In this document: one piece after another, positions 7,691 to 13,866 of the stretch
Numbering within the stretch: the stretch's first letter is position 1
Layout: every line of letters begins with the position of its first letter
From: 2-01-FULL-39-28 sp964436165
Lineage (GTDB): Bacteria; Patescibacteriota; Minisyncoccia; 2-02-FULL-40-12; GWA2-44-9
DNA length: 26,475 nucleotides
Assembly (NCBI GenBank): GCA_964436165.1
Contig: CAYTBY010000014.1
Location: forward strand, 1-26,475
Direction of reading: 5' to 3'
The notes under the pieces: generated by a model
Told to the model about the DNA's origin: nothing
The model's input: the letters and a program-made list of their open reading frames with translations, nothing else
The model's database searches: none
Translations under genes and position numbers: made by a program

Positions 7691-8292
7691 AGATTTTGGA
7701 TAAGCTGCATGAGCCCTGGTCGCTCAAACAATTTGGCGTATCGAATTATTTTTTTGCGATCAAGACCTTTAAGTGTCATGCGGTCATTCAATTGCCTCTT
7801 GCCCAAAGAAACAAAATAAAGAAAGTCCGCAACCGCCTTCTCCGGCTCGGCCATCAAAACACTTCGCGTTCTGTCTTTGCCGTCTTGTACCAATCCGTAT
7901 CCGGTGAATGCCTGCTTTTTTATTTTAAAATACTCAAAGCCCAGATTCGCTGCAGTAAAGGTGCGCGTTGGTTTTGTGGTAGCCGAGGTAAGTGCATACA
8001 CGATTTCAGGAATAATGCCGTAGCGTGCCAGTGCATATTCAAAGGAAATATAGGAAGGCTGGTATAAGGCGTTAGCAATCTCCTCGCCAGAGGGCATTCT
8101 TCCCTCAAACGCATAGAGTCCTGGTTTAAGGCGCACAAACATTCCCTGCCTAGTATAGGTTTCTAGAAAATACTTTGTCTGCGGATGCGAGCTCTTGAAA
8201 ATACGCTGAAATTCCTGCGAAGTGAACAGGAACACCCGTCGTGCCAAAAGCTCTTTCGGAACAGATAATATTGTCAGGATTCTTTGTTTCAT
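7687..8292 (-). CDS. AbiEi-type antitoxin / transcriptional regulator
   Basis: 201 residues, partner of the AbiEii-like toxin. The N-terminal 60 residues carry a winged-helix-like domain (LFTSQEFQRIFKSSHPQTKYFLETYTRQGMF, cut here only by description). The AbiEi signature region (VRLKPGLYAFEGRMPSGEEI, then NALYQPSYISFEYALARYG) follows, then the antitoxin C-terminal domain. In known systems AbiEi represses its own operon through inverted repeats and neutralises AbiEii without stable binding. A 7-bp inverted repeat (TAAAGTA/TACTTTA) lies at 8293-8316, immediately before the ATG and downstream of a promoter-like TTGACA/TATAAA pair, as expected for self-repression. Confidence 0.85.
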   Translation of the reverse strand: MKQRILTILSVPKELLARRVFLFTSQEFQRIFKSSHPQTKYFLETYTRQGMFVRLKPGLYAFEGRMPSGEEIANALYQPSYISFEYALARYGIIPEIVYALTSATTKPTRTFTAANLGFEYFKIKKQAFTGYGLVQDGKDRTRSVLMAEPEKAVADFLYFVSLGKRQLNDRMTLKGLDRKKIIRYAKLFERPGLMQLIQNL

Positions 8293-8353
8293 TAAAGTAG
8301 GAAAAACTTTACTTTACTGAAACCAGTTTATACCCAAGCGAGGCGAGTGTCAA
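8293..8353 (-). promoter_or_regulatory. Promoter and operator-like repeats of the AbiE operon
   Basis: On the minus strand TTGACA (8348-8353) and TATAAA (8327-8332) are separated by 15 nt, slightly short. Downstream, TAAAGTA (8293-8299) and TACTTTA (8310-8316) form an inverted repeat with a 10-nt spacer, and ACTTTACTTTACT (8306-8318) is a direct repeat. The position between TSS and ATG suggests an operator for the AbiEi-like protein; this is inference. Confidence 0.5.
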
Positions 8354-8607
8354 GATCAAGATCACACATAAACTATATATAGTTTGCAATATGGATGGCC
8401 ACAAATCTTGGTTTTTCGCCAATTTTTGTTAATATATTGGCATGTCACTAGCCATCGGCACACTCCGAACACTATCCAACCTTTCACTACTACGAAGCTA
8501 ATCCCCTTTTCATTCACTATCAAACTTCCCAAGCCAAATTGGAGGACAATTCCCCGAGCTCACTTTTAATACACGACGTCAGATTTTGTTTATTTGAGAA
8601 GAATTAC
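8354..8607. other. Intergenic stretch with a 16-bp palindrome and a weak hairpin
   Basis: A perfect palindrome AAACTATATATAGTTT is at 8370-8385, about 80 nt upstream of the AbiEi-like start. GCCAAT (8418-8423) with ATTGGC (8436-8441) forms a small hairpin. The rest (about 8440-8600) is compositionally unlike coding sequence in the area; short frames on both strands are broken by stops and give no recognisable protein. It might be residue of a decayed gene, but I cannot name one. Confidence 0.4.
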
Positions 8608-9075
8608 CTAATTATTAGTTAGTTCAATTTCAACTGATATGTCCTTAAAATTAACTTCAAAAATATTGAGGGGCTTTACTGGTTCTTCAGATATCCATTC
8701 CATAGCCTGAACATTGCCGGTTCTCGGTTTAAAATCTTTTCTATCCAAAACATATATGTAACTGATTCTATTTTTTGCGTCAGCTATGGCTTCGTTATTG
8801 GCTGTAAATTTAATAACCGCATCCTCAATTGTATTTGCCGAAACACTAAAACTGCTCCTCCCCTTAACTACTACGGCTCTAAAAATTGCCACTTCCAAAT
8901 ATGGCGTAGCTGAAACCGATGGCGGGCCATCTTTAACCGGTTCTGTTTCTCCTTTCGGAATCGTATACGACTGACGGGGTTCTAATTCTTTGATATCGGA
9001 TGCCGGAGATCCATGAAATAGATATTTACCCCCTTTCTGAAGTTCAAGCAATTTTTGTTTTGATTCGCTTATCAT
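8608..9075 (-). CDS. Hypothetical protein with HGS/LEPR motif, possible ADP-ribosyltransferase-like fold
   Basis: 155 residues. After a short helix comes YLFHGSPASDIKELEPRQ (18-35), then SVSATPYLEVAIFRAV (53-68), and later YIYVLDRKDF and MEWISEEPV. The arrangement (Y/F)HGS, LEPR, an S/F-x-A-T-P strand, and a late W-x-S-E-x-P-V resembles small proteins with an ADP-ribosyltransferase-like or RES-like core, where the early His and late Glu would be functional. This is resemblance from memory, not proven. No transmembrane segment or signal peptide. The start at 9075 is the first ATG and has no Shine-Dalgarno sequence. AT-rich, unlike its GC-rich upstream neighbour, from which it is separated by a strong hairpin. 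Confidence 0.6.
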   Translation of the reverse strand: MISESKQKLLELQKGGKYLFHGSPASDIKELEPRQSYTIPKGETEPVKDGPPSVSATPYLEVAIFRAVVVKGRSSFSVSANTIEDAVIKFTANNEAIADAKNRISYIYVLDRKDFKPRTGNVQAMEWISEEPVKPLNIFEVNFKDISVEIELTNN

Positions 9076-9111
9076 AGCTTAATTTAATCATAAAGATTTA
9101 GAGAAACAAAG

Positions 9112-9156
9112 AAGCTCCGCACAAGACGAAGTTTGGAACTTCTCTGTGCGGAGCTT
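9112..9156 (-). terminator. Strong two-tier hairpin after the 170-residue gene
   Basis: AAGCTCCGCACA (9112-9123) pairs perfectly with TGTGCGGAGCTT (9145-9156), and the interior GAAGTT-TGG-AACTTC (9128-9142) adds a second stem. On the minus strand the stem is followed by CTTTGTTTCTC. It begins 11 nt past the stop codon of the minus-strand gene, so it most likely ends that transcript. Confidence 0.75.
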
Positions 9157-9166
9157 TGAACTCCGG

Positions 9167-9679
9167 CTACTTCTTCGACGCCCAAGTCTGCTTGATACCC
9201 TCGAGGACCGAGACGAGGTTTTTCTGGTTGTCCTCCGTAAGAGTCCAGAGGACATCGTTCTGGAAGTCGAACCAGGCGTTGGTCAGCGAGAAGGAACGAA
9301 GTTCAGGCTTGTTGCTCACCTGTGCCTTGACCCTGTAATCGAAATAGGTCCCTTCCTGCAGACGCAACTTGTGGTCTGCGAGCTGTTGTAGATAGGGCTG
9401 ATAGTCGGCGAAATTGAATCCCTCGCCGGCCACCATATAAACACGGACGTCGGTGAACTGACGATAGGTTGACTGCGATGTCATGCCACCGCCCATACTT
9501 ACCGCTGTCTGCGCTGATTCGACATTGATCGTCGTTACGCCGGTCTCGATCCCTTTGGCAAAAATCCGCTTGAGGGACTTTGACTGGTCACCGATCTCGA
9601 ACTCCGTGGAACCCATGTAGTCGTACTTGAGCTTCTCGTTGCCCAGCTCGCATCGCTGAATGAGCCATGGTGTATTCAT
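9167..9679 (-). CDS. Hypothetical accessory (phage-like) protein
   Basis: 170 residues using the ATG at 9679 (MNTPWLIQRCELG). This start is preferred over an upstream in-frame one because AAGGAG stands 9 nt before it. The N-terminus contains KLKYDYMGSTEFEIGDQSKS, a motif I associate with small phage and mobile-element proteins of unknown function. The remainder is soluble alpha/beta sequence without catalytic signatures. The gene is distinctly GC-rich against the AT-rich chromosome around it and is flanked by strong hairpins on both sides, suggesting acquisition. It follows the 110-residue gene with a hairpin-filled gap and probably shares its promoter or uses a control element in the gap. 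Confidence 0.75.
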   Translation of the reverse strand: MNTPWLIQRCELGNEKLKYDYMGSTEFEIGDQSKSLKRIFAKGIETGVTTINVESAQTAVSMGGGMTSQSTYRQFTDVRVYMVAGEGFNFADYQPYLQQLADHKLRLQEGTYFDYRVKAQVSNKPELRSFSLTNAWFDFQNDVLWTLTEDNQKNLVSVLEGIKQTWASKK

Positions 9680-9711
9680 CGTTCGCTTCTCCTTGAAAGA
9701 ACTTGGGATGA

Positions 9712-9784
9712 TTCCCACCAGAATAATCAATTTATATTAATTACTTTGGTGGGAACCGGTCAGGCGCAATGCGTCTGACCGGTT
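9712..9784 (-). promoter_or_regulatory. Tandem inverted repeats in the leader of the 170-residue gene
   Basis: Two inverted repeats share two bases. AACCGGTCAG (9754-9763) pairs with CTGACCGGTT (9775-9784) across 11 nt just after the 110-residue gene. TTCCCACCA (9712-9720) pairs with TGGTGGGAA (9747-9755) across a 26-nt AT-rich loop. The first could be a terminator without a U-tract, the second an operator or attenuator. The second closely matches in layout the repeat at 10148-10201. Confidence 0.55.
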
Positions 9785-9791
9785 TTGGAGG

Positions 9792-10124
9792 TTAGACCCG
9801 GTGACGAAGCCTGTCAGGCATCGCATCGTACTGCTCTGCTCCGTCGGTCATCTCCTGCCAAGGAGTAGACCGAGCCGACTTCCGATCGGGGAACGGGTAC
9901 ATGAATCCACCCAGTTCCTCGGGAGTGCAGAGTCCGTCGCAATGGCCTCGATGCACTTGGGTCAGAAGCTCGGCGTAATCGTGGCGGCCGTGCTTGTACC
10001 AGACCTTGTGGAGCAAGTCCACGTGGTCGACTCCGTTGCAGCCTCGATGCCACTCGAGAACCGCTTTGTCTTCGGTCACTCCGGTTTCACGATCGATCCG
10101 ATAGATCCTGCAGTTGATGTCCAC
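9792..10124 (-). CDS. Hypothetical GC-rich accessory protein
   Basis: 110 residues, GTG start at 10124 preceded by a near-ideal GGAGGT with 5-nt spacing. Begins MDINCRIYRIDRETGVTEDKAV and contains several His and Trp residues (EWHRGCNGVDHVDLLHKVWYKHGRHDYAELL). No transmembrane segment and no family recognised; the His/Cys content could support metal binding, but there is no canonical motif. GC-rich. Transcribed from an exact-consensus promoter about 100 nt upstream, through a leader with a 12-bp inverted repeat. Together with the 170-residue gene it forms a small cassette between AT-rich genes. Confidence 0.7.
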   Translation of the reverse strand: MDINCRIYRIDRETGVTEDKAVLEWHRGCNGVDHVDLLHKVWYKHGRHDYAELLTQVHRGHCDGLCTPEELGGFMYPFPDRKSARSTPWQEMTDGAEQYDAMPDRLRHRV

Positions 10125-10147
10125 TGTCTACCTCCGGTTATATCGGG

Positions 10148-10201
10148 CTTATTCCCGAACTGAAAGGCTCAAATGTATAAGCTCTTTAATTCGGGAATAA
10201 G
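10148..10201 (-). promoter_or_regulatory. 12-bp inverted repeat in the leader of the 110-residue gene
   Basis: CTTATTCCCGAA (10148-10159) pairs with TTCGGGAATAAG (10190-10201) across 30 nt. A competing short stem CGGG (10144-10147) with CCCG (10154-10157) uses part of the same arm and lies nearer the ribosome site. Alternative pairing of this sort is compatible with attenuation or a protein operator. Confidence 0.55.
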
Positions 10202-10231
10202 AGGGTAAAAGAACTATCCTTTATACTCTGA

Positions 10232-10260
10232 ATTATACGCTTTTTTATGCTATTTGTCAA
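10232..10260 (-). promoter_or_regulatory. Consensus sigma70 promoter of the GC-rich cassette
   Basis: Minus strand TTGACA (10255-10260), 17-nt spacer, TATAAT (10232-10237): exact consensus in both hexamers and spacing. The predicted start near 10225 gives a leader of about 100 nt before the GTG at 10124. Confidence 0.88.
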
Positions 10261-10353
10261 GGTCAAAAAGGTGACGTAAAATCAGGCTTTTTAGGTAGAG
10301 AGGTGGGCAAATCGGTAACTCTGGCATGAAAACTCGAACCCATTCAATTTTAG

Positions 10354-10728
10354 GGCAACCCGTGTGGGGAAGACCGCTACAATAAGGCTTATGGCGCCGA
10401 GGCATTCACTATAGAACAGCTGAAGGAGTATAATGCGCCGATACGGGATCGCATAGCATTGTTAGGAATTGAGCTGACCAAAGCCAGACAAGAAGAAAAT
10501 CGGATTGATACTAGCTCGATACCCACCCAAAGCGAGATAAGAGCATTTGCTAAAGAAGCCACACTGGCTATTGAAAACTTGAATTTTGAGGCAAAACGAG
10601 CGATAATAATTAACGTTTTAGATAAAGTAATTGGCAGTGCAGAAAACCTAGAAGTGCGTGGTTTCCTGCCAATTTCGTCAAATCATGTCACATTCGAACC
10701 TAAGCATCGGAATCGTGGGCCTCCCTAA
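10354..10728 (+). pseudogene. C-terminal remnant of a large serine recombinase
   Basis: The frame open from 10354 encodes, from about 10384, a stretch typical of the C-terminal zinc-ribbon/coiled-coil part of CPR serine recombinases: KAYGAEAFTIEQLKEY, RDRIALLGIELTKARQEE, then EIRAFAKEATLAIENL and FEAKRAIIINVLDKVIG. No N-terminal resolvase catalytic domain or recombinase domain is present upstream; the sequence before 10380 is not recognisable. About 345 coding bases therefore remain of a gene usually 1.5 kb or more. Its last 44 bases overlap the beginning of ychF in another frame. It marks a past integration event at the 5' end of ychF, or a recombinase gene truncated by deletion. Confidence 0.75.
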
Positions 10729-11782
10729 CGTTGGGAAGTCCACCCTGTTTAAAGCCCTGACAAACAAACAGATTGATATTCAGAATTATCCTTTTACCAC
10801 CATCGACCCAAACGTCGGTGTAGTTGGAGTGCCCGACCAGAGAGTTGATGCCTTGACTTTGATGTCTAATTCCAAGAAAAAAATATACGCTACAGTTGAA
10901 TTTATTGACATTGCCGGACTAGTAAAAGGCGCCGCCCAGGGCGAAGGTCTGGGTAACAAATTCCTAGCCAATATCCGAGAAGTTGATGCCATCGCCCAAG
11001 TTGTACGAGCCTTTGAAGACAAAAACATTACTCATGTCCATAATCGAATAGATCCGGCCGAAGACATCGAGATAATAAATACTGAACTGATAATGGCTGA
11101 CCTGGAAACCGTTTCTAAAAGAATTGAAAAAACATCCAAAGAAGCTAAGGCCGGCAAAAAAGAAGCCGCCGTAGAAATAAGAATACTCGAAGAATTTAAA
11201 AAAAATCTCGACGCTGGCTTTATGATATATCATAAAGCCACGACCCTAGAAGAAACGAGATTAGCCCAGGAATTGAATCTTTTGACCTCTAAAAAGTTCA
11301 TTTATGTTATAAATGTTTCGGAAGAGCAATTGATGAGCAAATATGAACCCGATGATAAACTTAAAAATGTTATGGGCAACTCACCTTGGATAGTAATGAA
11401 CAACAAACTAGAGCTAACCCTTTCAGAAACATCGACCATCGAAAAAGCGGAGTATTTAAAGGAATTCGGCTTACCCGAGAGCGGATTAGATAATTTGATA
11501 AAAACCGGCTACAAGACCCTTGGCCTCTTAACATTTTTGACAACCGGTGAAGATGAAACTCGAGCCTGGACCGCTCATATCGGAGACCCCATTCCCCGCG
11601 CTTCGAGGGCCATTCATACTGATTTTGAAAGGTTATTCATTCGAGCCGAGGTGGTAAATTGGAAAACACTCCTTGAAAGTGGTTCGTGGAGTGTGGCGCG
11701 TAGTAAGGGCCAAGTAAAAACAGTCGGGAGGGATTACATAATACAGGAGGGGGATGTCGTTGAGATTCTCATTAGCAAATGA
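10685..11782 (+). CDS. ychF: Redox-regulated ATPase YchF (Obg family)
   Basis: 365 residues with the ATG at 10685 (MSHSNLSIGIVGLPNVGKST). The alternative in-frame GTG at 10658 would add nine residues unlike any YchF N-terminus. P-loop GLPNVGKST at 12-20, switch II DIAGLVKGAAQGEGLGN, and the NVSE segment in place of NKxD, which underlies the ATP preference of this family. A coiled coil lies in the middle, and a C-terminal TGS domain (LLTFLTTGEDETRAWT ... ARSKGQVKTVGRDYIIQEGDVVEIL) is present. A cytoplasmic ribosome-associated ATPase linked to stress responses. No Shine-Dalgarno sequence is seen. The start codon lies inside the serine-recombinase remnant. Confidence 0.96.
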   Translation: MSHSNLSIGIVGLPNVGKSTLFKALTNKQIDIQNYPFTTIDPNVGVVGVPDQRVDALTLMSNSKKKIYATVEFIDIAGLVKGAAQGEGLGNKFLANIREVDAIAQVVRAFEDKNITHVHNRIDPAEDIEIINTELIMADLETVSKRIEKTSKEAKAGKKEAAVEIRILEEFKKNLDAGFMIYHKATTLEETRLAQELNLLTSKKFIYVINVSEEQLMSKYEPDDKLKNVMGNSPWIVMNNKLELTLSETSTIEKAEYLKEFGLPESGLDNLIKTGYKTLGLLTFLTTGEDETRAWTAHIGDPIPRASRAIHTDFERLFIRAEVVNWKTLLESGSWSVARSKGQVKTVGRDYIIQEGDVVEILISK

Positions 11783-11792
11783 GAATCTCAAC
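11759..11792 (+). terminator. 15-bp perfect hairpin spanning the ychF stop codon
   Basis: GTTGAGATTCTCATT (11759-11773), loop AGCA, AATGAGAATCTCAAC (11778-11792). The TGA stop at 11780-11782 lies in the 3' arm. No T-run follows, so this may be an intrinsic terminator lacking a U-tract or an mRNA 3'-end stabiliser. The facing gene rpsR ends 32 nt further on. Confidence 0.6.
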
Positions 11793-11824
11793 GATCCTGA
11801 ACGGAGTTGAATAAATAATTTATA

Positions 11825-12046
11825 TTAATGGGATAGATTCCGTTTGGCTACTTGGAGCCGAGTATAAGGGATCAAAGCCATATAGCGGGCGTTTTTTACC
11901 GCATTAGAAATCCTTCTCTGATGCCTGCCACAAATTTTATTCCTTCTTTGAGTGGCAACCTTAAATTGAGAAGTGACAAACTTCCTTAAAAATTCCTTAT
12001 TCTTATAATCAACCCTTATATTGTCGTTACATAATGGGCAATCCAT
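11825..12046 (-). CDS. rpsR: 30S ribosomal protein S18
   Basis: 73 residues, usual length. Begins with a Cys pair (MDCPLCNDN), then the S18 core KEFLRKFVTSQFKVATQRRNKICGRHQRRISNAVKNARYMALIPYT, described here in family terms. The two early Cys plus Cys39 and His42 give the C-x2-C and C-x2-H spacing of a zinc-binding S18. S18 binds 16S rRNA with S6 on the platform of the small subunit. Last gene of the rpsF-ssb-rpsR operon; its ATG follows the ssb stop by one nucleotide, implying translational coupling. Confidence 0.96.
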   Translation of the reverse strand: MDCPLCNDNIRVDYKNKEFLRKFVTSQFKVATQRRNKICGRHQRRISNAVKNARYMALIPYTRLQVAKRNLSH

Positions 12047-12047
12047 A

Positions 12048-12554
12048 TTAAAATGGCAAGTCTTCTTTATTTATTTTAACCTCGTCTTCTTCAACCCCGG
12101 CACTAACCGGTTCATCCTCGCCGATTATCGGTATATCAGCCTCTTTAACAGCTGGCCCGCTTGATGGACTAGGCTTTCTGACATCGGAAACAGGTCTGGC
12201 TGACGACTCATATCCTCCTCCACCCGTCGTTCTTGGTCCAAGCTGAAGGCCTTCGGCAATTATCTCGGTGGTATACTTCTTGTTGTTATTCTGGTCAACC
12301 CAGGATCTTGTCTGAAGCCGACCCTCAATAAGTACTAATCCGCCCTTCTTCAAATACTGGTTTGCAATTTCTCCCAATCTAGCCCAAGCAATAACCCGAT
12401 GAAATTCTGCCGCTTCCTGCTTCTGGCCGGACTTATCTGTCCAGACTCTATTTGTAGCCATATTCAAAGTCGTAACATTCTGTCCGGTTGAAGTAGATCT
12501 CATTTCTGGATCTTGGGTTAAACGACCAATTATGAATACCTTGTTGAGGTTCAA
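12048..12554 (-). CDS. ssb: Single-stranded DNA-binding protein
   Basis: 168 residues. N-terminal OB fold (MNLNKVFIIGRLTQDPEMRSTSTGQNV, with later FHRVIAWARLGEIANQYLKKG and VLIEGRLQTRSW). A disordered Gly/Pro/Ser linker follows and an acidic tail ending KEDLPF, the partner-binding C-terminus. It coats single-stranded DNA in replication and recombination. The start codon at 12554 is TTG, required because the conserved N-terminus begins there and no in-frame ATG precedes it. There is no Shine-Dalgarno sequence; the spacer upstream consists of heptamer repeats. An out-of-frame ATG lies 40 nt upstream. Confidence 0.95.
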   Translation of the reverse strand: MNLNKVFIIGRLTQDPEMRSTSTGQNVTTLNMATNRVWTDKSGQKQEAAEFHRVIAWARLGEIANQYLKKGGLVLIEGRLQTRSWVDQNNNKKYTTEIIAEGLQLGPRTTGGGGYESSARPVSDVRKPSPSSGPAVKEADIPIIGEDEPVSAGVEEDEVKINKEDLPF

Positions 12555-12558
12555 GATC

Positions 12559-12629
12559 GTATTTTGTATTTTGTATTTTGTATTTTGTATCCATACTAGA
12601 TACTAAATACTAGATACTAAATACTAGAT
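12559..12629. repeat. Two adjacent heptamer tandem arrays filling the rpsF-ssb spacer
   Basis: 12559-12590 is GTATTTT repeated four times plus GTAT. 12595-12629 is five 7-nt units alternating ACTAGAT and ACTAAAT. Together they occupy essentially the whole spacer between the rpsF stop and the ssb start. The two arrays have different sequence but the same unit length. Such arrays can change copy number by slippage. Confidence 0.95.
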
Positions 12630-13099
12630 TATAGTTTTTCAATTATTTCTTCTAACTTTTCATCAATCTCTTTTTCGTCAGCTTTCGGCGCTTCACCTTT
12701 GGCTGATTTTTCAGCATCTTTAACAGCTTTAATTTTTCTTTTTTCTGCCGAAGCCATCCTGCGAACCAAATCTCCTTTGTCCAGCTTCGGCTCTACTTTG
12801 TGTTTTAATATCAAAAACCTAAGAACATTCGAATTCAATCTCAAGTCATCTCGTATTTTCATTACTGATTCTTCGGGTAATTCTAAATTAAAATTAAAAA
12901 ATCCAAAAAAAGCATTGGGTTGGTGTTTGATTGGATAAGCCAAGCGAACTCTTTCCGGATCTTTGACAAAAGAAATTATCCCTCCGTTAGAGGTTATATA
13001 TTTTTCCAAATCCTGCCTGGTCTTTTGAACATCGGCCTCCTCCAGATTTGACCTGATATGAAAAGCCAGTTCATAATATTGCTTTGATGTATCTAACAT
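12629..13099 (-). CDS. rpsF: 30S ribosomal protein S6
   Basis: 156 residues. The first 100 residues match S6: YYELAFHIRSNLEEADVQKTRQDLEKYI, a beta strand with VRLAYPIKHQPNAFFGFFNF, and a C-terminal strand LRFLILKHKVE. A charged Lys/Glu/Ala-rich tail of about 50 residues (DKGDLVRRMASAEKRKIKAVKD onward) extends beyond the usual S6 length. S6 pairs with S18, whose gene ends the operon. The start has no Shine-Dalgarno sequence, and the predicted promoter places the transcript start about 5-10 nt upstream, so it is nearly leaderless. Confidence 0.95.
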   Translation of the reverse strand: MLDTSKQYYELAFHIRSNLEEADVQKTRQDLEKYITSNGGIISFVKDPERVRLAYPIKHQPNAFFGFFNFNLELPEESVMKIRDDLRLNSNVLRFLILKHKVEPKLDKGDLVRRMASAEKRKIKAVKDAEKSAKGEAPKADEKEIDEKLEEIIEKL

Positions 13100-13111
13100 T
13101 GGACTTTGGAT

Positions 13112-13140
13112 ATATTAGCAGAGGTAATATAAAAAAACAA
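13112..13140 (-). promoter_or_regulatory. rpsF operon promoter
   Basis: Minus strand: weak -35 TTGTTT (13135-13140), 17-nt spacer, extended -10 TGC-TAATAT (hexamer 13112-13117). The initiation point falls about 5-10 nt before the rpsF ATG at 13099. The -35 lies inside the T-run of the terminator at 13131-13168. Confidence 0.6.
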
Positions 13141-13168
13141 GGCCCTGCGAGCATAGCTCAAGCAGGGC
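13131..13168 (-). terminator. Rho-independent terminator for a minus-strand transcript from the GC-rich block
   Basis: GCCCTGC (13142-13148) pairs with GCAGGGC (13162-13168); GAGC-ATA-GCTC (13149-13159) forms the inner stem. On the minus strand it is followed by CTTGTTTTTTT. A terminator here means that something in the block above is transcribed on the minus strand. Confidence 0.88.
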
Positions 13169-13179
13169 GAAATTCCGGA

Positions 13180-13280
13180 GGTGTGGTTGTCGGGGATCCC
13201 TCCCGCGGAGCAAGCTCCGTCTGTGGCCGCCCCGCCGATTAAATTAAACGGCGTAACAGCAATCGGCTATCAACCACACC
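13180..13280 (-). other. Structured element with 10-bp closing stem
   Basis: GGTGTGGTTG (13180-13189) pairs perfectly with CAACCACACC (13271-13280). Inside, GCCGATT (13234-13240) pairs with AATCGGC (13261-13267) and CGGAGC (13206-13211) with GCTCCG (13214-13219). The result is a multi-branch fold directly before the terminator at 13131-13168. It could be the 3' portion of the transcript carrying the 58-codon gene or a separate RNA. No known RNA family is recognised; strand is inferred from the terminator. Confidence 0.5.
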
Positions 13281-13472
13281 GCCATTTGGGTGGGGGCTTC
13301 CCTTATCTCGCTTAAATTGGCGTCCCGAAGGAAACCATATTCATGCCCCCAAACTCGAAAAAGAACCTACCAAAATATTCTTAAAAATACTTTGGTAGAT
13401 GGCCGAACTGACTGTCCCGTACTTTACGGGAGAAGCTCGGCCCGTCTGGAAAACCCTAGCCTCGATCGGAGT
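13281..13472 (-). other. GC-rich 3' region with further hairpins
   Basis: No supported gene. Minus-strand RNA would form CTACCAAA/TTTGGTAG (13367-13398 region), CCCGTAAAGTACGGG (13416-13430 region) nested in GGCCGA/TCGGCC, and GGGGGC/GCCCCC (about 13290-13350). Short frames exist on both strands but lack ribosome sites and recognisable products. Confidence 0.4.
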
Positions 13473-13649
13473 TCAATCGCGCCGACGAATATCGTCAGCA
13501 ATATCATCCTGCAGAACCAGTAAATCCTCAAGCGTTGCAACAACCTGAAGATTGTCAGCGACAAAAAGCTGTCGCCTCTCAGGCTCGAGCAACGTGAGCC
13601 CCTCTCGCCGTTTCGGGGTTTGACCCTTGGGGGTCTTTCGAAAACTCAT
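13473..13649 (-). CDS. Small basic hypothetical protein (58 residues)
   Basis: The ATG at 13649 has GGAG 6 nt upstream, the only good ribosome site in the block, so this start is chosen over extending the frame to 13847. The product is basic at the N-terminus (MSFRKTPKGQTPKRREGLTL) and acidic-helical at the C-terminus (LEDLLVLQDDIADDIRRRD), with no transmembrane segment and no family recognised. It has a predicted promoter at 13867-13895, a structured leader of about 200 nt, and a terminator about 300 nt past the stop. The charge split could suggest nucleic-acid binding or a regulatory peptide, but this is speculation. Confidence 0.5.
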   Translation of the reverse strand: MSFRKTPKGQTPKRREGLTLLEPERRQLFVADNLQVVATLEDLLVLQDDIADDIRRRD

Positions 13650-13860
13650 TGTGCACTCCAGATACCACTTCTTAGGGTGAGTGGATACCCTGCCGAGCCT
13701 CGGCCAGCTGAGCTGGCTAGACTCGACAAAACTTTCAAAAAGAACTCGCAAGGCTGCGACTCCACTTCGTAGGAGCCCACATCCCGTTGTATGAGAGTAT
13801 TGGACGGCTATAGCCCACTCCGCATACTGGTCACTTGCACTAGCCACTGCCAGCCTTGCG
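13650..13860 (-). other. Structured leader of the 58-residue gene
   Basis: CGCAAGGCTG (13748-13757) pairs perfectly with CAGCCTTGCG (13850-13859). Within the minus-strand leader, GCCAGCT-C-AGCTGGC near 13706-13720 is a near-perfect palindrome. GATACC occurs twice with CCACT/AGTGG between (13662-13689). No coding frame here is supported by a ribosome site. Confidence 0.45.
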
Positions 13861-13866
13861 GAATTG

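Noticed and set aside
8384..8569. Plus-strand 61-residue open frame
   Set aside because: Begins in the palindrome upstream of the AbiE promoter, has no ribosome site and no recognisable motif.
10300..10380. tRNA or tRNA-derived attachment site on the minus strand (contains GGGTTCGAG)
   Set aside because: The presumed T-arm does not pair and no acceptor or anticodon stem can be drawn.
13290..13523. Plus-strand 77-residue open frame
   Set aside because: No ribosome site, overlaps strong minus-strand stems and the 58-residue gene, and shows no recognisable sequence.
13650..13847. Upstream extension of the 58-residue gene to a 124-residue protein
   Set aside because: The extra region lacks a ribosome site, is full of perfect RNA stems and has unremarkable composition; the inner ATG has GGAG 6 nt upstream.
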